From UBA2428 sp002343545 (GTDB lineage: Bacteria > Bdellovibrionota > UBA2428), in assembly GCA_937952285.1 (NCBI GenBank), contig CALFZE010000118.1, positions 1 through 34,469 on the forward strand: 34,469 nt of DNA. The letters run 5' to 3'. The position numbers were made by a program, and so were the translations under genes. Shown one piece after another: positions 1 through 7,374 of this stretch. Position 1 is the stretch's first letter. Each line of letters starts with the position of its first letter. The notes under the pieces are model-generated. The model did no database searches. It was not told where the DNA came from and worked only from the letters and a program-made list of their open reading frames with translations.

Positions 1-443
1 AAATCGTAGGACATGCTGCGGTCGGGCCCGAAGCGCAAGGTCGCGCGATCGTCGTAGAAAGCCGGGATCAAGACCGAGCCGCCGAGCTTCCACGCCCCGC
101 GGGTCACGTAACCGCCCACGCTCGAGGGAATGCTCAAGAAGCCACCCTGGGTGATGTTGTCGGCCGCGGATTTGAAGAGACTCACGTACTCGCCGACCCG
201 GGCGTCGACGCGCGCGTACGCCGAAACGCTCGCCGAGAACATGCTCGGGGAGCTGAGCGCGCAGGTGGCCGGGTTCGTGTAGATCGACGAAGCATCGGAC
301 TCGAAGGCCATCGAAGTGAGGCCCATGCTCGCGGAGCGCTCGCCGAGGGGAATGTCTTCGTAGTTGTAGGGTCGGGCCGAAGCGCCCGAGAAGACCGCCA
401 ACGTCGCCCCCACCGCGAAGAACCGGACTCGCTGTTTCGACAT
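1..443 (-). CDS. Outer-membrane beta-barrel protein, PorV/FadL-like (N-terminal part only)
   Basis: Partial gene: the start is at 443 and the coding frame runs off the left edge, leaving 147 codons. The first 24 residues form a signal peptide (basic MSKQRVR, a hydrophobic stretch, then SGASA before RPYNYED). The mature start reads IPLGERSASMGLTSMAF followed by SDASSIYTNPA. This is the pattern seen at the N-terminus of OmpP1/FadL/PorV-type barrels, where a Gly/Met-rich segment is followed by an Asp and an NPA motif. Its role would be in the outer membrane, either hydrophobic solute transport or an accessory role in secretion; the visible part cannot decide. There is no spaced Shine-Dalgarno site. 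A TAAGAT box (450-455 on the complement) ends 6 bases before the ATG. It is transcribed away from the DMT gene at 546. Confidence 0.75.
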   Translation of the reverse strand, partial: MSKQRVRFFAVGATLAVFSGASARPYNYEDIPLGERSASMGLTSMAFESDASSIYTNPATCALSSPSMFSASVSAYARVDARVGEYVSLFKSAADNITQGGFLSIPSSVGGYVTRGAWKLGGSVLIPAFYDDRATLRFGPDRSMSYD

Positions 444-449
444 CCCACC

Positions 450-455
450 ATCTTA
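450..455 (-). promoter_or_regulatory. -10-like box (TAAGAT) for the outer-membrane protein
   Basis: On the complementary strand TAAGAT ends 6 bases before the ATG at 443, so transcription would begin at or next to the A of the start codon. A TTGACG lies only 12 bases upstream of the box, which is too close for a normal -35. It is one of several start-proximal boxes in this window. Confidence 0.4.
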
Positions 456-533
456 AGGCCAACCGAGCGTCAAAATCAGGTCTCCCCGGGGAAGCCCGCG
501 GCCGGACGCCTCGTCTTTTCGCCGTGGCGCGGC

Positions 534-539
534 TATCCT
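534..539 (+). promoter_or_regulatory. -10-like box (TATCCT) for the DMT protein gene
   Basis: TATCCT ends 6 bases before the ATG at 546. No purine-rich Shine-Dalgarno site lies between them and no good -35 is seen 16-18 bases upstream. The position suggests a leaderless transcript. Confidence 0.35.
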
Positions 540-545
540 GGCCGG

Positions 546-998
546 ATGTCTTGGGCATTGATTCTCGGAGCGCTCGCGGGTTTGGCCACCGTCGTCCAGG
601 GGGGCCTGAACCGCCGCCTCTCCGAGACGAACGGACTCGCGATGGCCACGCTCATCAACGGCGTCGCGACGCTCGTCGTGGCGGCCGCGCTCTACGGCCT
701 CATCCTCGTTTGGCCGCAGAAGTTCCCCGAGCTGCTGCACGTGCGGGGAAACCTCGGATCCGACTTTCGAGCGTGGTACGTCGTCCCCGGGATCCTGGGC
801 TTCATCATCGTCGTGGGCTTGCCGCTCTCGATCGCTTACATCGGCGCGACGAAGACCTTTCTCATCATGCTCGGGTTCCAGATGCTGGGAAGCCTCGCGT
901 GGGACGCCTTCTTGGAAGGCCAGGCCATCTCGACGGCCAGACTCGTGGGCGTGGCCCTCGCGCTGGGCGGGGCCACGCTCGCCGCCCTACGCGGTTGA
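546..998 (+). CDS. DMT-superfamily (YdcZ/DUF606-like) small membrane protein
   Basis: A 150-residue, very hydrophobic protein with four to five predicted membrane helices, at about residues 2-20, 33-55, 78-100, 104-122 and 130-148. It starts MSWALILGALAGLATVVQGG and contains a small-residue-rich N-terminal helix with NRRLSE after it. Size and pattern fit the YdcZ/DUF606 branch of the drug/metabolite transporter superfamily, which are half-length proteins of about 140-150 residues that probably work as dimers. The substrate is unknown. It stands alone: divergent from the outer-membrane gene on the left and convergent with gatB on the right, with which its end overlaps by 12 bases (987-998). 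Confidence 0.75.
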   Translation: MSWALILGALAGLATVVQGGLNRRLSETNGLAMATLINGVATLVVAAALYGLILVWPQKFPELLHVRGNLGSDFRAWYVVPGILGFIIVVGLPLSIAYIGATKTFLIMLGFQMLGSLAWDAFLEGQAISTARLVGVALALGGATLAALRG

Positions 999-2423
999 TC
1001 CGAGCTTACGTCGCAGCACTTCGTTGACGAGGCCGGGATTCGCTTTGCCCTTGGATCGCTTCATGGTCTCGCCCACGAAGAAACCGTAGAGCTTCTCCTT
1101 GCCGCCCCGGTAGGACTCGACCTCATTCGGGAAAGCCGCGAGCACTTCGTCGACCCAAGCCTCGATCGGCGCCGTATCGCTGATCTGTACGAGGCCCTTG
1201 GCCTCGACGATCTCCGCGGCCGACTTGCCGGTGCGATACATCTCGTCGAAGACCGTCTTGGCGATCTTTCCGGAAATCGTGCCGACGTCGATGAGTTTGA
1301 CGAGCGCGGCGAGCGCGGCGGGACGCAAGGGACTCTTGGTCACGTCTCCCTCGACGTCTTTCAGCTCGCGCAGGAGTTCCGAAAGGATCCAGTTGGCGGC
1401 GACCTTCGCCGTGGCGCCTTCGCGCACGCACGCCTCGAAATACTCCGACAACGACTTCGTCGCGGTGAGCGACTCGGCGTCGTAGGCGCTCAGGCCGTAA
1501 CTCTCCACGAAACGACGCTTCTTATCTTCGGGCAGTTCGGGCATCTCGCCCTTCACGCGCTCGACGTAACCCGCTTCGAGCACGAGCGGCGGCAAATCGG
1601 GGTCGGGGAAATAGCGATAGTCGTGCGCCTCTTCCTTGGAGCGCATGGAGAAGGTCTTTCCGGCGGCCGCGTCCCAACCCCGCGTCTCCTGCGCGACCTT
1701 GCCGCCAGCCTCGACGATCGCGATCTGCCGCGCGATCTCGTACTCGATCGCCTTCTCGACGAAGCGGAAGGAATTGAGGTTCTTGAGCTCGCAGCGGGTG
1801 CCGAAAGCCTTCTGCCCGAGGGGACGGATCGAGATATTGACGTCGCAGCGAAAGTTTCCTTCCTCGAGGTTACCGTCGCAGACGTCCGCGTAGACGAGGA
1901 TCGCGTGGAGCTTGCGCAAGTACGCGCTCGCCTCGAAGGGTCCGCGCAGATCCGGCTCCGAAACGATCTCGGCCAACGGCGTGCCCGCCCGATTGAGGTT
2001 TACGAGCGTCGTCGAGGCGAAGTGCGTGGACTTGCCGGCGTCTTCCTCCATGTGGATACGCGTGATGCCGACGCGCTTCGTCCCGCCTTCCGCGAGGGGG
2101 ATGTCGAGATGCCCGCCCAGGCACAGCGGCTCGTCGAATTGCGAGATCTGGTAGCCCTTCGGCAAGTCGGGATAGAAATAGTTCTTCCGCGAAAAAACGC
2201 TCCGCTCCGCGATCCGGCAATTCAGCGCCAATCCGGCGCGCACCGCGAGCTCCACGGCTTCCTCGTTCAGGACGGGCAGCGAGCCGGGCAACCCGGCCGA
2301 GACCGGGCCGACGCGCGTGTTGGGCTCGGCACCGAATTCCGTGGCGACGGGGCAGAAGGCTTTCGTCTTCGAAAGCAGCTGGGCGTGGACTTCGAGTCCG
2401 ATGACGGGTTCGTAGATCTTCAT
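987..2423 (-). CDS. gatB: Asp-tRNA(Asn)/Glu-tRNA(Gln) amidotransferase subunit B
   Basis: A 478-residue protein, the usual GatB length. It is the tRNA-binding, kinase-like subunit of GatCAB, which phosphorylates and amidates Glu-tRNA(Gln) and/or Asp-tRNA(Asn) in the cytoplasm. Landmarks are the N-terminal YEPVIGLEVHAQL, KNYFYPDLPKGYQISQ, EDAGKSTH, NRAGTPLAEIVSEPD and EEGNFRCDVNIS, then YRYFPDPDLPPL. The C-terminal YqeY-like domain ends near residue 478. The ATG at 2423 is chosen over longer starts because it begins at the conserved MKIYEPVIGLE and overlaps the gatA stop by 4 bases (ATGA), implying translational coupling. It is the last gene of gatC-gatA-gatB and converges on the DMT gene with a 12-base overlap. 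I see no terminator between the two. Confidence 0.97.
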   Translation of the reverse strand: MKIYEPVIGLEVHAQLLSKTKAFCPVATEFGAEPNTRVGPVSAGLPGSLPVLNEEAVELAVRAGLALNCRIAERSVFSRKNYFYPDLPKGYQISQFDEPLCLGGHLDIPLAEGGTKRVGITRIHMEEDAGKSTHFASTTLVNLNRAGTPLAEIVSEPDLRGPFEASAYLRKLHAILVYADVCDGNLEEGNFRCDVNISIRPLGQKAFGTRCELKNLNSFRFVEKAIEYEIARQIAIVEAGGKVAQETRGWDAAAGKTFSMRSKEEAHDYRYFPDPDLPPLVLEAGYVERVKGEMPELPEDKKRRFVESYGLSAYDAESLTATKSLSEYFEACVREGATAKVAANWILSELLRELKDVEGDVTKSPLRPAALAALVKLIDVGTISGKIAKTVFDEMYRTGKSAAEIVEAKGLVQISDTAPIEAWVDEVLAAFPNEVESYRGGKEKLYGFFVGETMKRSKGKANPGLVNEVLRRKLGSTA

Positions 2424-3943
2424 GGTTGGACCCCCGCCGCGAATGCCGCGGCGACCGGGGAAAGACGAAGGGTGGAGGGGTCGCGCTTCTGCAGGAAGGC
2501 GGCCGTACCGAGGAGCGTCGACTCCTCCCACCAGCGGGACATGAGCTGCAAGCCGATGGGGAGCCCCTTCGCGTCGAAGCCCGCGTTCAGGCTAAGTCCG
2601 GGCAAGCCCGCCAAATTGAGCGAGAGCGTGTAAACGTCCGAGAGGTACATCGACACGGGGTCGTCCGACTTCTCGCCCAGGCGGAAGGCCGTCGTGGGCG
2701 AAGTCGGCCCCGCGATGACGTCGCAGCGCTCAAACGCGCGCTCGAAATCCCGTCGGATCAAGGCGCGTACCTGCGAAGCCTTGCGGTAGTAGGCATCGTA
2801 GTATCCCGACGACAGCGCGTAGGTGCCGAGCAGGATCCGACGCTTCACCTCGTCGCCGAAGCCCTCGCCGCGGTTCATCGCGTAGAGCTCTTCGAGCGTC
2901 CCTTCGGAGAACTTCTCGCTCCGGTGCCCGAAGTGGATTCCGTCGTAACGCGCCAGGTTCGCCGAAGCCTCCGCGGTGCAGACCAAATAGTAGACCGGCA
3001 GGGCGTAGCGCGTTTGCGGGAGCTCGATCTCGACGATGCTCGCGCCGCTCGATTCCAAGGCGGCGAGCGAGTTTCCGATCGCGGCGCGCACGTCGGGCTC
3101 GAGTCCTTCGCCGAAGTATTCCTTCGGAACGCCGATGCGCAGACCCAACAAAGTTTCGCGGTCGCGGAAGCGACGCGTTTCCTCGAGAAACTTGGGGGCT
3201 TCGCGTTTCGAGGAAGTCGCGTCGTGCGCGCACGGACCCGCGATGCTCTCGAGCAGCGCCGCGCAACCGAGCGCGTCGGCGCACATCGGGCCGACTTGAT
3301 CGAGCGAGGAGGCGAAGGCGACCACGCCGTAACGGCTCACGCGGCCGTAGGTCGGCTTGAGTCCGGTGATGCCGCAGAATCCCGCGGGCTGCCGAATGGA
3401 ACCGCCCGTGTCGGTGCCCAGCGAGAAGGGCGAAACGCGCGCTGCGACCGCGGCGGCGCTGCCGCCCGACGAGCCTCCGGGCACTCGATCGAGATCCCAA
3501 GGGTTCCGGCAGGGACCGAAGAACGAGGTCTCGTTGGAGGAGCCCATCGCGAACTCGTCGAGATTCGCCTTGCCCACGATCACCGCGCCGTCGCGCTTGA
3601 GGCGGGACGCGACGGTCGCGTCGTAGGGCGCCGTGAACTTCTCGAGCATCCGAGAAGCCGCCGTCGTGCGGTGGCCTTTGGTCAGGATGAGATCCTTCAC
3701 CGCGACGGGCAGCCCGAGCACGGCGTTGCGTTCGCCGGCGTCGAGTCGCACGTCGGCCGCGTCGGCCTGCCCCAATGCGTCGGAGTCCTCGGCGACGGTG
3801 ACGAACGCGTTCAGCGAAGCGTTCGTGGCGCGCGCGCGACGCAGGGACTCCTTCGCGAGCTCGACCGCGGAGATCTCGCGGCGATCGAGGGCGCCGCGCA
3901 GGGTTTCAAAATCGGCGTTCAAGAGATCGGAAATGCGAGACAT
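2420..3943 (-). CDS. gatA: Asp-tRNA(Asn)/Glu-tRNA(Gln) amidotransferase subunit A
   Basis: A 507-residue amidase-signature enzyme. It releases ammonia from glutamine and channels it to GatB. The Lys/cis-Ser/Ser triad is intact: Lys83 in AVKDLILTKG, Ser158 in PGGSSGGSAAA and Ser182 in GTDTGGSIRQPA, with the spacing expected for GatA. LKPTYGRVSRYGVVAFASSLDQ follows, also typical. I chose the ATG at 3943, whose A is shared with the gatC stop (TGATG); GGAGGGG lies 7 bases upstream. A GTG at 3946, one codon earlier, would also fit and gives a GTGA overlap. It is the middle gene of the gatCAB operon and ends in a 4-base overlap with gatB. Confidence 0.97.
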   Translation of the reverse strand: MSRISDLLNADFETLRGALDRREISAVELAKESLRRARATNASLNAFVTVAEDSDALGQADAADVRLDAGERNAVLGLPVAVKDLILTKGHRTTAASRMLEKFTAPYDATVASRLKRDGAVIVGKANLDEFAMGSSNETSFFGPCRNPWDLDRVPGGSSGGSAAAVAARVSPFSLGTDTGGSIRQPAGFCGITGLKPTYGRVSRYGVVAFASSLDQVGPMCADALGCAALLESIAGPCAHDATSSKREAPKFLEETRRFRDRETLLGLRIGVPKEYFGEGLEPDVRAAIGNSLAALESSGASIVEIELPQTRYALPVYYLVCTAEASANLARYDGIHFGHRSEKFSEGTLEELYAMNRGEGFGDEVKRRILLGTYALSSGYYDAYYRKASQVRALIRRDFERAFERCDVIAGPTSPTTAFRLGEKSDDPVSMYLSDVYTLSLNLAGLPGLSLNAGFDAKGLPIGLQLMSRWWEESTLLGTAAFLQKRDPSTLRLSPVAAAFAAGVQP

Positions 3944-4233
3944 CACTCTTCCCCTCCGACGACGCGGGGAATCCGGAAGGAACCTTCGAAGGAGTCGGGG
4001 GCGTTCGCCAGCAGGTCCTCGCGCGCCAGCGGAGCTTCGGGGACGTCGGCGCGCAAGGCCATGGCCTCGGTCGCGTGAAAGACGGGCTCGATACCGTGCG
4101 TATCGACTTCGTTCAAAGACGCGAAAGCCTCGAAGATCCGATTGAATTTTTCCTGCATCGGATTGAGCTCGTCGGGATCGAGACGAAGGCGGGCCAAACG
4201 GGCGATGCGGATGACGTCTTCTGATGTCGGCAT
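3943..4233 (-). CDS. gatC: Asp-tRNA(Asn)/Glu-tRNA(Gln) amidotransferase subunit C
   Basis: A 96-residue protein, the normal GatC length. It is the belt that wraps and stabilises the GatA-GatB interface. It begins MPTSEDVIRIARLARLRLD, the usual GatC N-terminal helix, followed by a second helix (EKFNRIFEAFASLNEVD) and the central segment with ALRADVPEAPLARED, which matches the family's conserved LR.D...... motif. The ATG at 4233 is preferred to a longer start at 4272 because it sits at the family's usual beginning. No Shine-Dalgarno site is seen before it. A TAGAGT box ends 10 bases upstream, so it could have its own promoter, although pcrA lies 101 bases upstream in the same direction. Confidence 0.95.
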   Translation of the reverse strand: MPTSEDVIRIARLARLRLDPDELNPMQEKFNRIFEAFASLNEVDTHGIEPVFHATEAMALRADVPEAPLAREDLLANAPDSFEGSFRIPRVVGGEE

Positions 4234-4334
4234 AAGGGGACGGACTCTACGACCCGCTTCGTGGAGGGGCAACCCTGCGTACGGGCCAGAAAGAAAAGTT
4301 TAGCCGGACAGGATCGCCGCCGCTTTCGCCCGCG

Positions 4335-6599
4335 CTAAAGTTTCTGAAGCGGGGCGTACTTAGCCAGGAACTTCTTCACGCCGGAAGTGCGGAACTGGAT
4401 CGAGAGCTTGAGCGAATCGCTCCACCCTTCGCGCTTCACGACCGTTCCGTCCCCGTAGTCCGGATGGCGAACCTTCGCCCCGACCGCAAAACCGTCCGAG
4501 GACGCCGCGGACTCGCCCCCGCCCTCGAAAGCGCCGCCGAAGTCGTCGCTGCGATCGCCGAACGAGTCGCCGAAGGACTCATCGCCGCCCGCGCGCCAGC
4601 GCTGGTAACCGGCCGACCACGGCGAAGGCGCCACGTCGCGCGCGTGGTCCTGTACCAAAACGCCTTCTTCCGGAAGCTCGTCGAGAAAGCGCGAAGCTTG
4701 GCGAACGTGCGTGACGCCGAAGACCCGCCGCATTTTGGCCGACGTCATGAAGAGACGCTGCCGCGCGCGGGTCATCGCCACGTAGCAAAGGCGGCGTTCT
4801 TCCTCGAGGCTGTCTTCGTCGCCGCTTTCTTCGCGACGACGCGAGGGAAAGGTGTCTTCTTCCATGCCGACCACGAAAACCGCGGGGAACTCGAGCCCCT
4901 TGGCCGAGTGGATCGTCATCATCGTGACCGAATTATCCTGTTCCTCGGCCCGGTCGGCGTCCGTCAGGAGCGCGACTTCCTCGAGGAAGTTCTCGAGCGT
5001 CGGCTCGATCCCCTGCGAACGCGCGCGGTGCTCGAAGTCCGAGATCGCGGTCCCTAGTTCCTTCAAGTTTTCGAGGCGGGCCTGGGACTCGATGGTATTC
5101 TCGTTCTCGAGCGAACGCAGGTACCCCGATTCGTCGAGCACGAAGGAGTAGAACTCGAGCGGCGAATACTCCGTCTTCTTGTCGCTCAGCTTGGCGTAGA
5201 GCTCGAGGAACGCGGCCAGCTTCTTGCGCGCGGCCGCGCCCAGATCGGCGTCCTCGGCCACGCCCTTGGCCACGAGGCCCGCGGCCTCGAGTCCCGAGAT
5301 CTGCTCCCGGTGCGCGTAAGCCCGAAGCGCGTCGATGGTCGTCTTGCCGATCCCGCGCGTGGGGATGTTGATGATCCGGTAGAGCGACACGTCGTCGCGC
5401 GGGTTCATGAGCAGACGCAGGTAACTGAGCGAGTTTTTGATTTCGGCGCGGTCGTAGAACTTGAGACCGCCGAAAATTCGGTAGTTGATGCGCTCCGCCC
5501 GGAGCGCATCTTCGAAAAGCCGGGACTGCGCGTGGGTGCGGTAAAGCAGGGCGATATCCTTCGAGACGAAGTCCTCGTCGAAGAGCTTGCGAATCGTGCG
5601 GGCGATGAAGCGGGCTTCTTCGAAGTCGTTCGAGAGGTGGTGGACCTCGACGGGGCCCCCGGCTTCGTTCTCGGTGAAGAGCGTCTTTTCCTTGCGCTGG
5701 GTGTTGTTCGCGATAACGTGGTTCGCGACGCGGATGATGTTCGCCGTCGAACGGTAGTTCTGCTCCAGCTTGACGACGCGCGCCTCGGGAAAATCCTTCT
5801 CGAAGTCCAGGATGTTGCCGATGTCCGCCCCGCGCCACTTGTAGATGGACTGGTCCTCGTCGCCGACGACGCAGAGGTTGCGGTACTTGCGCGTAAGCTC
5901 GCGGATCAAACGGTACTGGATGCGGTTCGTGTCTTGGTACTCGTCCACCAGGACGTAGCGGTAGCGGTCCTGGAAGGCGTCGGAGATGTCTTCCTGCGTG
6001 ACGAAGAGTTCGTAGGTGCGCAAGAGCAGGTCGCCGAAGTCCACGGCGTTGTTCTTGCGGAGCTCGGCCTCGTAGGCCTTGAGCACGGGAACGACGCGGC
6101 TTTCGAAGAAGCTCTTGGCGATCGGCTCGTAGGTGCGGGGATCGACCCCGTCGTTCTTGAGCTGATCGAGTTTATAGGCCACCGACTTGGGAGCCACGAC
6201 CTTGTCGCTCACGCCGGCCTGCTCCAGCGCCTGCTTGATGACCGCGTTCTGGTCGCTGTCGTCGAAGATCGAGAAGCCTGGGCTCAGCCCGATGCGGTAA
6301 CCGTGCTCGCGCAAAAGCTTCGCGCCCATCGAGTGGAAGGTGGAAACCCAAAGTTCGCGCGTGTCGACGCCGCTGCCCTCGAGCAGCCGCTCGATGCGCT
6401 CCTTCATTTCGCGCGCCGCCTTGTTCGTAAAGGTGACGGCCAGGATCTCGCCCGGGAAGGCTCTTCCCGTTTCGATGAGCTTAACGATCCGCTGGGTCAG
6501 AACCCGCGTCTTCCCCGCGCCCGCGCCGGCCAAGATAAGGACGGGACCGTCGAGGGCTTCTACGGCGGCTTGTTGCTGAGGATTCAACCCGACGGACAT
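4335..6599 (-). CDS. pcrA: UvrD/PcrA-family ATP-dependent 3'-5' DNA helicase
   Basis: A 754-residue superfamily 1A helicase for nucleotide-excision repair, replication restart and removal of RecA filaments. Motifs in order: LNPQQQAAVEALDG (Q motif), Walker A LAGAGAGKT (residues 23-31), TFTNKAAREMKER (Ia), STFHSMGAKLLR, LVDEYQDTN (II), VVGDEDQSIYKWRGA (III), LEQNYRST (IV), TIHSAKGLEFPAVFVVGMEED (V, split here from neighbours) and EERRLCYVAMTRAR (VI). The last ~50 residues (VGAKVRHPDYGDGTVVKREG onward) form the Tudor-like domain that binds RNA polymerase in PcrA, which favours PcrA over Rep. The start is supported by the Q motif. AGAGAGG abuts the ATG with almost no spacing, an unusually short gap for a Shine-Dalgarno site. 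Confidence 0.96.
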   Translation of the reverse strand: MSVGLNPQQQAAVEALDGPVLILAGAGAGKTRVLTQRIVKLIETGRAFPGEILAVTFTNKAAREMKERIERLLEGSGVDTRELWVSTFHSMGAKLLREHGYRIGLSPGFSIFDDSDQNAVIKQALEQAGVSDKVVAPKSVAYKLDQLKNDGVDPRTYEPIAKSFFESRVVPVLKAYEAELRKNNAVDFGDLLLRTYELFVTQEDISDAFQDRYRYVLVDEYQDTNRIQYRLIRELTRKYRNLCVVGDEDQSIYKWRGADIGNILDFEKDFPEARVVKLEQNYRSTANIIRVANHVIANNTQRKEKTLFTENEAGGPVEVHHLSNDFEEARFIARTIRKLFDEDFVSKDIALLYRTHAQSRLFEDALRAERINYRIFGGLKFYDRAEIKNSLSYLRLLMNPRDDVSLYRIINIPTRGIGKTTIDALRAYAHREQISGLEAAGLVAKGVAEDADLGAAARKKLAAFLELYAKLSDKKTEYSPLEFYSFVLDESGYLRSLENENTIESQARLENLKELGTAISDFEHRARSQGIEPTLENFLEEVALLTDADRAEEQDNSVTMMTIHSAKGLEFPAVFVVGMEEDTFPSRRREESGDEDSLEEERRLCYVAMTRARQRLFMTSAKMRRVFGVTHVRQASRFLDELPEEGVLVQDHARDVAPSPWSAGYQRWRAGGDESFGDSFGDRSDDFGGAFEGGGESAASSDGFAVGAKVRHPDYGDGTVVKREGWSDSLKLSIQFRTSGVKKFLAKYAPLQKL

Positions 6600-6782
6600 C
6601 CTCTCTGTTCAAGGACAGGCGGCGGCGTATTTCCAGGCTTCGTTTCGAGCTCTAAATAACGCAAAGTGTTAGATATTTTGAAAACGGTTCCACTTTGAAA
6701 CCAGTCTCAAAAGGCCCGCCCGCTAGTTCCATATTGGGATGTCAAAATTAAGATTACATTAAGTAATTTCAAATATTTAAAG

Positions 6783-6800
6783 CTGGCACGCAAGCTGCAT
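6783..6800 (+). promoter_or_regulatory. Sigma-54-type (-24/-12) promoter
   Basis: CTGGCACG-CAAG-CTGCAT closely matches the sigma-54 consensus YTGGCACG-N4-TTGCW. The invariant GG (6785-6786) and GC (6797-6798) are separated by the required 10 bases; the one deviation is C for the first T of the -12 element. It lies in an AT-rich 212-base divergent gap, which also has a TTAC-ATTAA-GTAA inverted repeat at 6754-6766, a possible activator site. The predicted start of transcription (about 6809-6811) is right at the ATG at 6812. Confidence 0.55.
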
Positions 6801-6811
6801 AAACGCTGGGC

Positions 6812-7207
6812 ATGAGAACTTTCGCAACAGGGATGATCACCAGTGTGCTTCTGAGTTCTGCTTTCGCGGCTAACGCGAAGACGGCATGGGTTGGCCGACT
6901 GACCGACAACCTTCAGTGCGAGGAAGAGCGCTATTCGACGCTCGGACAAGCCGTGGCCGAACTCGAAAAGAACGGAGTTCAAGTCCACGAAGCACGCGTG
7001 ACGCGAGTTGCGGATCGTATGTTCTGTTCGGCGTGCGGTTGCCCCGAAGGCACGTTTAACGCCGCTAAGGTCGAGATGACCGAAGATGTGGAGCGCACGC
7101 TCCAAAAAGGAGACTGGGAAGTGATCAAACCTTACGCGAACACGAACGAAGGCGGCCACGGAGATTTCCGTATCCTCCCCGTCAACCCTCCCGTCGAAAC
7201 CAAGTAG
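6812..7207 (+). CDS. Small secreted four-cysteine protein, function unknown
   Basis: A 131-residue protein with a signal peptide of about 22 residues (MRTFATG, then a hydrophobic core ending FAANA before KTAWVG). The mature part has four cysteines: Cys36 in DNLQCEEE and Cys72, Cys75 and Cys77 in FCSACGCPEG. The C-x2-C-x-C arrangement could bind a metal or form disulfides. I do not recognise the family. Base composition is lower in GC than the neighbours and codon use is more relaxed, which may mark a lineage-specific or acquired gene. The predicted sigma-54 promoter is directly upstream. A second in-frame ATG at 6833 is possible if transcription really starts near 6810, but it would remove the only N-terminal arginine. 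It is followed by a folded 3' region and a strong terminator. Confidence 0.7.
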   Translation: MRTFATGMITSVLLSSAFAANAKTAWVGRLTDNLQCEEERYSTLGQAVAELEKNGVQVHEARVTRVADRMFCSACGCPEGTFNAAKVEMTEDVERTLQKGDWEVIKPYANTNEGGHGDFRILPVNPPVETK

Positions 7208-7331
7208 TCGGGATTTCTTTCGGAACGAAATCCTGAAAGGTCGGAGTCACTCCTCCCTCCCCCCCTGTGCGCCGGCCCTTCAGGATTCATGTCAACCCGG
7301 ATGCTCCTCGCGGAGCATCCGGGTTTTTTTT
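7208..7331 (+). ncRNA. Candidate 3'-UTR-derived small RNA with a C-rich loop
   Basis: Between the stop codon and the terminator the RNA can form a long hairpin. Positions 7229-7237 (AATCCTGAA) pair perfectly with 7279-7287 (TTCAGGATT). After one mismatch, 7239-7244 pair with 7272-7277, giving 15 pairs in all, one of them G-U. The 27-base loop contains CTCCTCCCTCCCCCCC (7250-7265), which includes the anti-Shine-Dalgarno sequence CCTCC. An upstream hairpin (7211-7217 GGATTTC with 7227-7233 GAAATCC) competes for the same bases, so the two are mutually exclusive. A strong terminator ends the unit. This layout fits an sRNA released from the mRNA end, with the loop able to pair with ribosome-binding sites. 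No family match is claimed. Confidence 0.4.
7294..7331 (+). terminator. Rho-independent terminator
   Basis: A perfect 12-base stem CCCGGATGCTCC (7296-7307) and GGAGCATCCGGG (7312-7323) with loop TCGC, followed by eight T (7324-7331). Two A-T pairs can extend the stem. It ends the transcript of the small secreted protein and separates it from the aminotransferase. Confidence 0.95.
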
Positions 7332-7361
7332 CTGACCCTTTCGAATCCGGTACCGAAGGCC

Positions 7362-7367
7362 TAGATT
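7362..7367 (+). promoter_or_regulatory. -10-like box (TAGATT) for the aminotransferase
   Basis: TAGATT ends 7 bases before the ATG at 7375. No Shine-Dalgarno site precedes the ATG. Because a strong terminator ends at 7331, the gene needs its own promoter in the 43 bases between, and this is the best candidate. The -35 region is weak (TTTCGA at 7339-7344, 17 bases upstream). Confidence 0.5.
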
Positions 7368-7374
7368 CGCCGGC

